Positions 1-5,252 of a stretch of 5,252 nt of DNA are shown piece after piece. The position numbers and the translations under genes were made by a program. Source of the stretch: Candidatus Dormiibacterota bacterium (GTDB taxonomy: Bacteria > Chloroflexota > Dormibacteria > Aeolococcales > Aeolococcaceae); the NCBI GenBank assembly GCA_019236085.1, contig JAFAJR010000148.1:1-5252 (forward strand). Reading direction: 5' to 3'. Position 1 is the stretch's first letter. Each line of letters begins with the position of its first letter. The notes under the pieces were generated by a model. It was not told the origin of the DNA. It saw only the letters and a list, made by a program, of their open reading frames with translations, and searched no databases.

Positions 1-405
1 AGCAAGCTGCACACGATCATCGGGATCATCACCGGTGTCGGTGTGGCAATCGCGTTGATCCTGTTCGTCATCTCCATCGTCATCATCATGAACACGATTC
101 GCACGGCGGTGTACGGCAGACGCACCGAGATCGAGATCATGAAGCTGGTCGGCGCCACCGACTGGTTCGTGCGCTGGCCGTTCATCCTGGAGGGCATCAT
201 CGGCGGCCTGCTGGCTGCGGTCTTCTCAGCTGCGATCGTGGTGGGCGGCTATGAGCTGTTCGTCCACGCCGCGCAGCAGAGCCTGCTGAGCATCCCGTTC
301 GACGAGCAGTTCACAGTCGTGCTGGTGGCGCTGCTGGCGATCGGCGGGGTGTCAGTGGGCGCGTTCGGCAGCTACCTGGGGGTGCGACGATTCTTGGCCG
401 TGTGA
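1..405 (+). CDS. ftsX: Cell division permease FtsX, C-terminal part (5' end outside window)
   Basis: FtsX is the membrane subunit of the FtsEX complex, an ABC-type machine at the division septum that transmits FtsE ATPase activity to cell-wall hydrolases outside the membrane. The reading frame is open from base 1, so the gene is cut by the window edge; 134 residues remain before TGA. Visible are a hydrophobic helix at about residues 6-31, then a cytoplasmic loop with the family signature (RRTEIEIMKLVGATDWF followed by VRWPFILEG, about residues 40-65), a second helix at about 60-85, and a last helix at about 104-125 ending in YLGVRRFLAV. This is the usual C-terminal end of FtsX in Gram-positive bacteria. 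The extracellular loop that contacts the hydrolase lies upstream and is not seen. The stop codon overlaps the start of the M23 peptidase gene by 4 bases (GTGA), suggesting translational coupling. An internal GTG at 43 is not the start, because the family sequence continues upstream of it. Confidence 0.93.
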   Translation, partial: SKLHTIIGIITGVGVAIALILFVISIVIIMNTIRTAVYGRRTEIEIMKLVGATDWFVRWPFILEGIIGGLLAAVFSAAIVVGGYELFVHAAQQSLLSIPFDEQFTVVLVALLAIGGVSVGAFGSYLGVRRFLAV

Positions 406-1577
406 GGCTTGCCAAGGTGAGCATGGTGCTCGCCGCCGGCGCCATGGTCGCCGTGGTCGCACGCCCGGTGCACGCCGACCAGTACACCGATCAGATCGGC
501 GCCGACCAGCAGCAACTGCAACTGAACCAGGCGCAGATTGCGGCGCTGCAGAACGACATCGCCGCGCGGCAACAGGCGGAGACCAAGCTGGTGGCAGTGC
601 TCACTGCGCTGGACTCCGAGATCGCCAAGACGACCGCCAAGCAGAACGCGGCCAGGGTCACGCTGCTCACGATCAAGGCAAACCTGGCACAAACGCATGC
701 ACAGCTCACGGCGGCGCAGGCCCAGCTCGCCGCTGACAAGCAGCAGCTGGCGAACCAGCTGATCATCGTGTACGAGATGCAACAGCAGGACACCACGCTG
801 GACAACCTGCTGTCGTCGGGCAACTTCAACGACTTCTGGACCGGCGTCATCGACTCGCGGCGCATCAGCGCGACGGAGAACGACGAGGTCGGACAGATCG
901 ACGCTGTGCGCACCGCCATCCAGGCCGACTACGACAGCATCAGCGCGCAGGAAGCGCAGGAGCAGCGGGTGGTGGACCAGCTGGCTGCCACGCAGCAGCA
1001 GCTCGACGCACAGCAGTCGCAGCAGCAGGGCTACCTGGCATTGCAGCGCCGGCTCGCCGCCGAGGACCAGCGCAACGAGCAGGAGGCGCAGGTGGCCGAC
1101 AACCAGCTCAACGCGCAGATCAAGCAGCTGCAGGCCGAAGAGGCCGCGGCGCTGGCCGCGGGCGGTGGCAACGGGGTGTTCGCCTGGCCGGACAGTGGCC
1201 CCATCACGCAGGGATTCGGTTGCACCACCTTCACCTTCGAGCCGTACGACCCCAACTGCGCCACGAGACACTTCCACAACGGGATCGACATCGCCGGTCC
1301 CTGCGGCGCGAACATCTATGCGGCTGACTCGGGCATCGCCTACCCGCAGCCCTACCAGGGATTCGGGTTCGGCAACTACATCATCATCGTGCACGGCAAC
1401 GGCTGGGAGACGCTGTACGGCCACATGTCGGCGTTCGCCGTGGGCTACGGGCAGACCGTGCACCGCGGTGACCAGATCGGCTGGGAGGGCTCGACAGGCA
1501 ACTCCACGGGGTGCCACCTGCATTTCGGCATCAGCCGCAACGGCACCTGGGTGAACCCGCTGCAGTACCTCTCGTAA
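402..1577 (+). CDS. Secreted coiled-coil M23 (LytM) peptidoglycan metallopeptidase, probable FtsEX effector
   Basis: Predicted exported cell-wall hydrolase of 391 residues. Residues 1-25 form a signal peptide: charged start MRLAK, hydrophobic core, and probable cleavage after VHA-25. Residues about 30-250 are a Gln/Ala-rich coiled coil in two arms, interrupted at about 130-146 by TLDNLLSSGNFNDFW, a break also seen in EnvC, PcsB and CwlO-type proteins. A Gly-rich linker leads to the M23 domain at about 260-391. Its zinc and catalytic residues are visible: H292 and D296 (HNGID), H341 (YGHM), and H372 and H374 (HLH). The active site therefore looks intact, unlike EnvC, whose LytM domain is degenerate and only activates amidases. 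The only four cysteines (274, 286, 301, 371) are all in the catalytic domain. The GTG at 402 is preferred because it gives the positively charged signal-peptide start and overlaps the ftsX stop. GTG 417 or ATG 423 are possible but lose Arg2 and Lys5. Control by FtsEX and cleavage of stem-peptide cross-links are inferred from position and family; the exact bond cut is unknown. Confidence 0.9.
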   Translation: MRLAKVSMVLAAGAMVAVVARPVHADQYTDQIGADQQQLQLNQAQIAALQNDIAARQQAETKLVAVLTALDSEIAKTTAKQNAARVTLLTIKANLAQTHAQLTAAQAQLAADKQQLANQLIIVYEMQQQDTTLDNLLSSGNFNDFWTGVIDSRRISATENDEVGQIDAVRTAIQADYDSISAQEAQEQRVVDQLAATQQQLDAQQSQQQGYLALQRRLAAEDQRNEQEAQVADNQLNAQIKQLQAEEAAALAAGGGNGVFAWPDSGPITQGFGCTTFTFEPYDPNCATRHFHNGIDIAGPCGANIYAADSGIAYPQPYQGFGFGNYIIIVHGNGWETLYGHMSAFAVGYGQTVHRGDQIGWEGSTGNSTGCHLHFGISRNGTWVNPLQYLS

Positions 1578-1602
1578 GCTCGGGCGCGGTCCGGGCGCCG
1601 CC

Positions 1603-1608
1603 TATACT
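1603..1608 (+). promoter_or_regulatory. Candidate -10 element for a leaderless lpd-bkd transcript
   Basis: TATACT matches the sigma-70/SigA -10 consensus at five of six positions and stands out in a very GC-rich 39-base gap. It ends 8 bases before the GTG of lpd, so transcription would begin at or within a base or two of the start codon. No recognisable -35 hexamer lies 16-18 bases upstream, which is common for promoters of high-GC bacteria. No Shine-Dalgarno sequence precedes the GTG, consistent with a leaderless mRNA. This is a prediction from spacing only. Confidence 0.5.
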
Positions 1609-1616
1609 GGCCGTCC

Positions 1617-3020
1617 GTGGCAGACCGCTATGACGTCGCGATCCTTGGTGGTGGCATGGGCGGCTACCCGGCGGCGATCCGCGCAGCGCAGCTCGGCCTG
1701 CGAACGGTGCTGGTGGAGGAGGACAAGGTGGGCGGCACGTGCCTGCACCGCGGCTGCATCCCCACCAAGGCGCTGCTGCAGAGTGCTGCGCTGGTGGACC
1801 AGCTGCAGCACGCGAGCACCTTCGGCGTGAGCGTCGACAACGTGCGGCTCGACTTCGCGGCCGCCGGGACACGGCGCGACAAGGTGGTGTTGCAACTCTT
1901 TCGCGGCGTCGAGTTCCTGCTGAAGAAGAACAAGGTGACGACGGTCCGCGGCCACGGCCGCATCGCCGGTGCCGGTCATCTCAGTGTGGCGCCGCAGAGT
2001 GGCGACAGCCTCGACATCGAAGCGGGCGAGATCATCATTGCGTCCGGCTCGCGGCCCAAGCAGCTGCCCGGCGTGGAGTCGGACGGGCAGCATGTGCTCA
2101 CCAGCGACGACGCCGTGCGCGCCAACCGCGTCCCGGCGTCGGCGATCGTGCTCGGGGCCGGCGCCGTCGGCGTGGAGTTCGCCTCGCTGTACCGCAGCTG
2201 CGGCGCCGAGGTCACCGTCGTGGAGATGCTGCCGTCACTGGTGCCGCTCGAAGACGCCGACGTCGGTGCTGAGCTGCGCAAGCAGTTCGAGGCCCGCGGC
2301 ATCACCTGCCTGGTGGGCGCCAAGCTCGACCTGCAGTCGGTGCAGCGCAACGAGGGCGGCGTGGCGGTGACTGTGCAGATGGGTGACGGCAGCGAGCGCA
2401 GGCTGCAGGCCGAGGTGCTGCTCGTCGCCGTCGGGCGTTCGGCAAACGTGGAAGACATCGGCATCGACGGTACGAAGGTTGAGGTCAAGAATGGCACCAT
2501 CGTGGTGGACCCCATGCTGCACACCGGCGAGGCCGGGGTGCGGGCCATCGGCGACGTGGTGGGCGGCTTCTGGCTGGCCCACAAGGCGTTGCACGAGGGA
2601 GTCATCGCCGCGGAGTCCATCGCCGGCCGCGACCCCGAGCCGCTGCTGCCACGGCAGGTGACGCGCACCACGTACTGCACGCCGCAGATCGGCTCTGTGG
2701 GCCTGAGCGAAGCTGAGGCGCGCGACGCCGGCCATGACGTCGCCACCGGTGTCTTCCCCTTCCGGGGCAACGGCCGCGCCCTCATATGGGGAGAGCAGGG
2801 TGGCTTCGCCAAGGTGGTGAGCGACAAGCATTCGGGCGACGTCCTCGGCGTGCACATCATCGGGCACGAGGTGACCGAGCTCATCTGGGGACCGGCCCTG
2901 GGTCAGCTGCTGGAGACAACGCCGTTGGAGATGGGCCGCACCGTCGCGCCGCACCCTACACTCAGCGAAGCGCTCAGCGAGGCCGCACTGGCCGTGAGCG
3001 GCGAGGCGATCCACATCTGA
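1617..3020 (+). CDS. lpd: Dihydrolipoyl dehydrogenase (E3 of the branched-chain 2-oxoacid dehydrogenase complex)
   Basis: Cytoplasmic FAD flavoprotein that reoxidises the dihydrolipoyl group on E2 and passes electrons to NAD+. The 467 residues match the normal family length, with no extra N-terminal lipoyl domain. Visible in order: FAD dinucleotide fold GGGMGG (11-16); redox-active disulfide C42/C47 in GGTCLHRGCIPTK, where His-Arg replaces the more usual Asn-Val; NAD-binding motif GAGAVG (180-185); second FAD motif with D313 (AIGDVVGG) followed by LAHKALHEG; and the C-terminal dimer-interface catalytic pair H446/E451 in HPTLSE. All catalytic residues are present, so the enzyme should be active. 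The GTG at 1617 is the only start that leaves the FAD fold complete with a normal short lead. It has no upstream Shine-Dalgarno sequence and sits 8 bases after a -10-like hexamer. It is first in the lpd-bkdAA-bkdAB-bkdB cluster, which argues for a dedicated E3, although it could also serve pyruvate or 2-oxoglutarate dehydrogenase. Confidence 0.95.
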   Translation: MADRYDVAILGGGMGGYPAAIRAAQLGLRTVLVEEDKVGGTCLHRGCIPTKALLQSAALVDQLQHASTFGVSVDNVRLDFAAAGTRRDKVVLQLFRGVEFLLKKNKVTTVRGHGRIAGAGHLSVAPQSGDSLDIEAGEIIIASGSRPKQLPGVESDGQHVLTSDDAVRANRVPASAIVLGAGAVGVEFASLYRSCGAEVTVVEMLPSLVPLEDADVGAELRKQFEARGITCLVGAKLDLQSVQRNEGGVAVTVQMGDGSERRLQAEVLLVAVGRSANVEDIGIDGTKVEVKNGTIVVDPMLHTGEAGVRAIGDVVGGFWLAHKALHEGVIAAESIAGRDPEPLLPRQVTRTTYCTPQIGSVGLSEAEARDAGHDVATGVFPFRGNGRALIWGEQGGFAKVVSDKHSGDVLGVHIIGHEVTELIWGPALGQLLETTPLEMGRTVAPHPTLSEALSEAALAVSGEAIHI

Positions 3021-3039
3021 GCGATGCCCCGGCTACGGG

Positions 3040-3048
3040 AGGAGGTGA
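3040..3048 (+). promoter_or_regulatory. Strong Shine-Dalgarno site that sets the bkdAA start
   Basis: AGGAGGTGA is a full-length complement of the 3' end of 16S rRNA. It lies 7 bases before GTG 3056. The bkdAA frame is open far upstream through the 3' end of lpd, so this site is the main reason to place the start at 3056. It contrasts with lpd, which has no such site. Confidence 0.85.
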
Positions 3049-3055
3049 CGACGAC

Positions 3056-4069
3056 GTGGCGGTGACCAAGACGACCGCGAGCAGGAAGCAGGCGACGCTC
3101 GACGCCGAGACGCTGCGTGCGATGTACCGCAACATGCTGCGCTCGCGTCTGCTGGACGAACGCATGTGGGTGTTGAACCGCCAGGGCCGCGCGCCGTTCT
3201 GGATCTCGGGCATCGGCCACGAGGCGGTGCAGGTGGCGTTCGCCATGAACCTGCGCTCCGGCGAGGACTGGGCAGCGCCGTATTATCGCGACCTGGCGCT
3301 GACGCTGGTGCTGGGCATGACGCCGAAGGACCAGCTGCTGTCAGTGCTGCAGCGCGCCGACGACCCCAACAGCGGCGGCCGGCAGATGCCGGCGCACTAC
3401 GGCTGCAGGCGCTACAACATCATCACTACGGGGTCGCCGGTTGGCACGCAGCTGCTGCATGCATGCGGCATCGCGCTCGCTGCGAGGATGCGCGGCGAGG
3501 ACACGGTGACGTTCACGTCGATCGGTGAAGGCGGCACCAGTGGGGGCGATTTCCACGAGGCGCTGAACTTCGCCGCCACGCACAAGCTGGCGGTGCTCTT
3601 CGTGGTGGAGAACAACGGCTTCGCCATCAGCGTGCCGTGGGAAAAGCAGATGCCCACGCGCGACGTCGCCGACCGCGCCAAGGCGTACGGCATCCCCGGT
3701 GTGAAAGTTGACGGCGGCGACGCGATTGCCTGCTACAAGGCCGCACGCGAAGCTGTGGAGCGCGCTCGCCACGGCGACGGTCCCACGCTGATCGAGGCCA
3801 AGGTGGTGCGCCTCACGTCGCACAGCTCCGACGACGACCAGCGCCGCTACCGCACCGCCGAGGTCATCGAGGCTGAGAAGGCGCAGGACGGGCTGCTGCG
3901 CTTCCGCGCGCAACTGGAGGAGCTCGGCGTGCTCACAGCGGGTGACGCCGACGAGATGCGTGCCGAGTTGCTGCTCGAGCTCGACAAGGCGCAGGAGGAG
4001 GCCGAGGCAGCGCCGCTGCCCGAGCCCGAGTCGGCGCTGCTGCACGTGCTCGCCGAGGACCTGCGCTGA
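3056..4069 (+). CDS. bkdAA: Branched-chain 2-oxoacid dehydrogenase E1 component, alpha subunit
   Basis: E1 alpha binds thiamine diphosphate and, with E1 beta, decarboxylates the 2-oxoacids of Val, Leu and Ile and transfers the acyl group to the lipoyl arm of E2. The protein has 337 residues, usual for the bacterial type. The thiamine-diphosphate motif is G157-E-G159, 26 residues, then N186-N187. The active-site loop RLTSHSSDDD carries H256, followed by S257, the position equivalent to the serine phosphorylated in mammalian BCKDH (no kinase is implied here). MYRNMLRSRLLDERMW, DPNSGGRQMPAHYG, GSPVGTQLLHACGIALA and VTFTSIGEGGTSGGDFHEAL closely resemble Bacillus BkdAA as I remember it, more than pyruvate or acetoin E1 alpha. 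The start is GTG 3056 because of the strong Shine-Dalgarno at 3040-3048; the frame continues upstream only as an open shadow within lpd. The TGA overlaps the ATG of bkdAB by one base (TGATG), which points to coupled synthesis of the two subunits of a 2:2 heterotetramer. An acetoin or pyruvate substrate is less likely but not excluded. Confidence 0.93.
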   Translation: MAVTKTTASRKQATLDAETLRAMYRNMLRSRLLDERMWVLNRQGRAPFWISGIGHEAVQVAFAMNLRSGEDWAAPYYRDLALTLVLGMTPKDQLLSVLQRADDPNSGGRQMPAHYGCRRYNIITTGSPVGTQLLHACGIALAARMRGEDTVTFTSIGEGGTSGGDFHEALNFAATHKLAVLFVVENNGFAISVPWEKQMPTRDVADRAKAYGIPGVKVDGGDAIACYKAAREAVERARHGDGPTLIEAKVVRLTSHSSDDDQRRYRTAEVIEAEKAQDGLLRFRAQLEELGVLTAGDADEMRAELLLELDKAQEEAEAAPLPEPESALLHVLAEDLR

Positions 4070-5052
4070 TGGCCACCAAGACGTATCTGGAAGCGATCCG
4101 CGACGGCATCCATGAGGAGATGCAGCGCGACGAGCGCGTGTTCATCATGGGCGAGGACGTTGGTGCCAAAGGTGGCGTTTTCGGCGTCACCGACGGGCTG
4201 CAGAAGGAGTTCGGCGAGCTGCGCGTGATGGACAGCCCGCTCGCCGAGTCGTGCATAGTGGGTGTGGCCATCGGGGCGGCCATGAACGGCATGCGACCCA
4301 TCGCCGAGATCCAGTTCCAGGACTTCATCATGCCCGCCGTCGACCAGATCGTCAGCGAGGCGGCCAAGATCCGCTACCGCAGCAACAACGACTGGTCGTG
4401 CCCCATGGTGATCCGCGCACCGTTCGGCGGCGGCGTGCATGGCGCGCTGTATCACTCGCAGTCCATCGAGGCGATGTTCTGTCACGTTCCCGGATTGCGC
4501 GTCGTGGTGCCATCGACACCGCACGACGCCAAAGGCATGATCGTCGCAGCGCTGCGCGACCCGGACCCGGTGCTGTACTTCGAGCACAAGCGCGCCTACC
4601 GCGCCATCAAGGGTGAGGTGCCAGACGGTGACTACACAGTGCCGCTGGGCAGCGCGGCGGTGGTGCGTGAAGGCGACGACATCGCCGTCTTCAGCTACGG
4701 GATGATGGTGCACACGGCGTTGGAGGCCGCTGAAAAGCTGGCAGCTGACGGCTTCTCGTGCGAAGTCGTCGACCTGCGGTCGTTGCGCCCGCTTGATCGT
4801 GAGGCGATCGTGCGCAGCGCCAGCAAGTGCGGCAAGGTGCTCATCGTGCAGGAGGCGAACCTTGCTGTGAGCGTCGCCTCCGAAGTTGCGGCCATCGTCG
4901 CGGAGGACTGCTTCGACAGCCTCGACGCTCCCGTGATGCGGCTCGGCGGACCGGAGATCCCAGCAATGCCGTACTCGCCGCCGCTGGAGCACTACTACCT
5001 GGTGACCCCCGACAAGGTGGAGCGGAAGCTGCGGGACCTGGCCGCATACTGA
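4069..5052 (+). CDS. bkdAB: Branched-chain 2-oxoacid dehydrogenase E1 component, beta subunit
   Basis: E1 beta pairs with E1 alpha to complete the thiamine-diphosphate active site at the subunit interface and to form the E2-binding surface. The 327 residues match the family length. Visible are the N-terminal transketolase-like pyrimidine-binding domain with E29 in MGEDVG and E60 in DSPLAES (the glutamate expected to activate the cofactor), the conserved RSNNDWSCP, and GGGVHGALYHSQS with H129. The form GxHGALYHSQS, together with FEHKRAYR, is typical of branched-chain E1 beta, whereas pyruvate-type proteins carry a different sequence before HSQS. This gives the best substrate clue in the window. 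The C-terminal transketolase domain (about 200-327) contains VVDLRSLRPLD and ends with GGPEIPAMPYSPPLE. ATG 4069 lies in the TGATG overlap with bkdAA, with a modest GAGGA at 4055-4059 as ribosome site. Translation is probably coupled to bkdAA. Confidence 0.95.
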   Translation: MATKTYLEAIRDGIHEEMQRDERVFIMGEDVGAKGGVFGVTDGLQKEFGELRVMDSPLAESCIVGVAIGAAMNGMRPIAEIQFQDFIMPAVDQIVSEAAKIRYRSNNDWSCPMVIRAPFGGGVHGALYHSQSIEAMFCHVPGLRVVVPSTPHDAKGMIVAALRDPDPVLYFEHKRAYRAIKGEVPDGDYTVPLGSAAVVREGDDIAVFSYGMMVHTALEAAEKLAADGFSCEVVDLRSLRPLDREAIVRSASKCGKVLIVQEANLAVSVASEVAAIVAEDCFDSLDAPVMRLGGPEIPAMPYSPPLEHYYLVTPDKVERKLRDLAAY

Positions 5053-5057
5053 ATTTC

Positions 5058-5062
5058 GAGGA
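5058..5062 (+). promoter_or_regulatory. Ribosome binding site of bkdB
   Basis: GAGGA lies 7 bases before ATG 5070. The ATG at 5062 is in another frame, so this site supports 5070 as the E2 start. Confidence 0.65.
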
Positions 5063-5069
5063 TGACCGC

Positions 5070-5252
5070 ATGCCGCTGACCGTCAACATGCCGCAGCTCG
5101 GTGAGAGCGTCACCGAGGGGACCATCGCTCGCTGGCTGAAGCAGCCCGGCGAGACGGTGGCGAAGTACGAGTCGATCGCGGAGGTGGTCACCGACAAGGT
5201 GAACGCCGAGATCCCCGCTCCCGAGGGGGGGACGATGGGGGAGCACATCGCG
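5070..5252 (+). CDS. bkdB: Dihydrolipoyl acyltransferase (E2), N-terminal lipoyl domain only (3' end outside window)
   Basis: E2 is the core of the complex. Its swinging lipoyl arm carries the acyl group from E1, and its catalytic domain transfers it to CoA. Only the first 61 residues are in the window, with no stop before the edge. They form most of a biotinyl/lipoyl attachment domain: MPQLGESVTEGTIARWL, then PGETV, then EVVTDKVNAEIPAP with K43 as the lysine that would carry lipoate. The DKV form of the lipoylation site is that of branched-chain and 2-oxoglutarate E2 proteins. Its place 17 bases after bkdAB makes the branched-chain enzyme the likely choice. The subunit-binding and acyltransferase domains, and the number of lipoyl domains, cannot be seen. 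A run of seven G at 5225-5231 lies near the edge, but the frame stays open through it. Confidence 0.9.
   Translation, partial: MPLTVNMPQLGESVTEGTIARWLKQPGETVAKYESIAEVVTDKVNAEIPAPEGGTMGEHIA

Noticed and set aside
991..1028. CAG-rich stretch resembling a trinucleotide repeat
   Set aside because: It is not a regular tandem repeat. It encodes interrupted glutamines in the coiled coil and is explained by Gln codon choice.
372..1523. Long open frame of 383 codons on the minus strand opposite the M23 peptidase
   Set aside because: It is Arg/Val/Leu-rich low-complexity sequence with no family features. It mirrors the high-GC codon pattern of the strongly supported + strand gene.
1583..1599. Inverted repeat GGCGC / GCGCC with a 7-base loop after the M23 gene, as a possible terminator
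   Set aside because: The stem is only 5 bp and no T-run follows. The -10-like hexamer comes immediately after. It is weak and expected by chance at this GC content.
2786..3055. N-terminal extension of bkdAA by 90 residues into the lpd coding region
   Set aside because: The extension is Arg/Gly-rich out-of-frame translation of lpd. The strong Shine-Dalgarno at 3040-3048 and homology both place the start at 3056.
3024..3065. 13-codon ATG frame between lpd and bkdAA, overlapping the bkdAA start
   Set aside because: It has no ribosome site of its own, and its codons are largely the Shine-Dalgarno region. It is probably incidental, though coupling cannot be excluded.
3847..4992. Long open frame of 381 codons on the minus strand opposite bkdAA and bkdAB
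   Set aside because: It spans two well-identified genes, has His/Asp/Ala-rich composition with no domain, and is explained by GC-rich third codon positions.
5225..5231. Seven-G homopolymer near the right edge as a possible frameshift or phase-variation site
   Set aside because: The E2 frame reads through it sensibly (Glu-Gly-Gly-Thr) and stays open to the edge. The run is short for slippage, and the downstream sequence is not available.

Overview
The window is a high-GC, gene-dense stretch with all genes on the + strand. It looks like ordinary chromosome, with no sign of mobile elements, CRISPR or RNA genes. The FtsX tail followed by a secreted coiled-coil metallopeptidase, the common GTG starts, a possible leaderless promoter and the G+C-biased third codon positions suggest a high-GC monoderm bacterium. 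Actinobacteriota or a Chloroflexota/Dormibacterota-type lineage would fit, but the sequence alone does not settle which.

Region 1 (1-1577) is a cell-division and cell-wall module. It holds the C-terminal 134 residues of the divisome permease FtsX, overlapping by 4 bases an exported protein with a signal peptide, a long glutamine-rich coiled coil and a C-terminal M23 (LytM) metallopeptidase domain. The zinc and catalytic histidines of that domain are all present. The likely picture is that FtsEX, powered by FtsE (upstream, outside the window), controls this hydrolase across the membrane, as FtsEX does with EnvC, CwlO, PcsB or RipC elsewhere.

Region 2 (1578-1616) is a 39-base gap and the only clear transcriptional boundary. 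It contains a good -10 hexamer (TATACT) placed so that transcription would begin at or next to the GTG of the next gene, and it has no Shine-Dalgarno sequence.

Region 3 (1617-5252) is a four-gene operon for a branched-chain 2-oxoacid dehydrogenase complex: E3 (lpd), E1 alpha (bkdAA), E1 beta (bkdAB) and the lipoyl-domain start of E2 (bkdB), which runs off the right edge. The gene order lpd-bkdAA-bkdAB-bkdB is that of the Bacillus bkd cluster. Together the products oxidatively decarboxylate the 2-oxoacids of Val, Leu and Ile to acyl-CoAs, feeding energy metabolism and branched-chain fatty acid priming. Spacing is tight (35 nt, 1-nt overlap, 17 nt).

I found no previously undescribed system. 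The points most worth a second look are the FtsX-coupled M23 enzyme with an apparently intact active site and a four-cysteine catalytic domain, and the apparently leaderless start of lpd.
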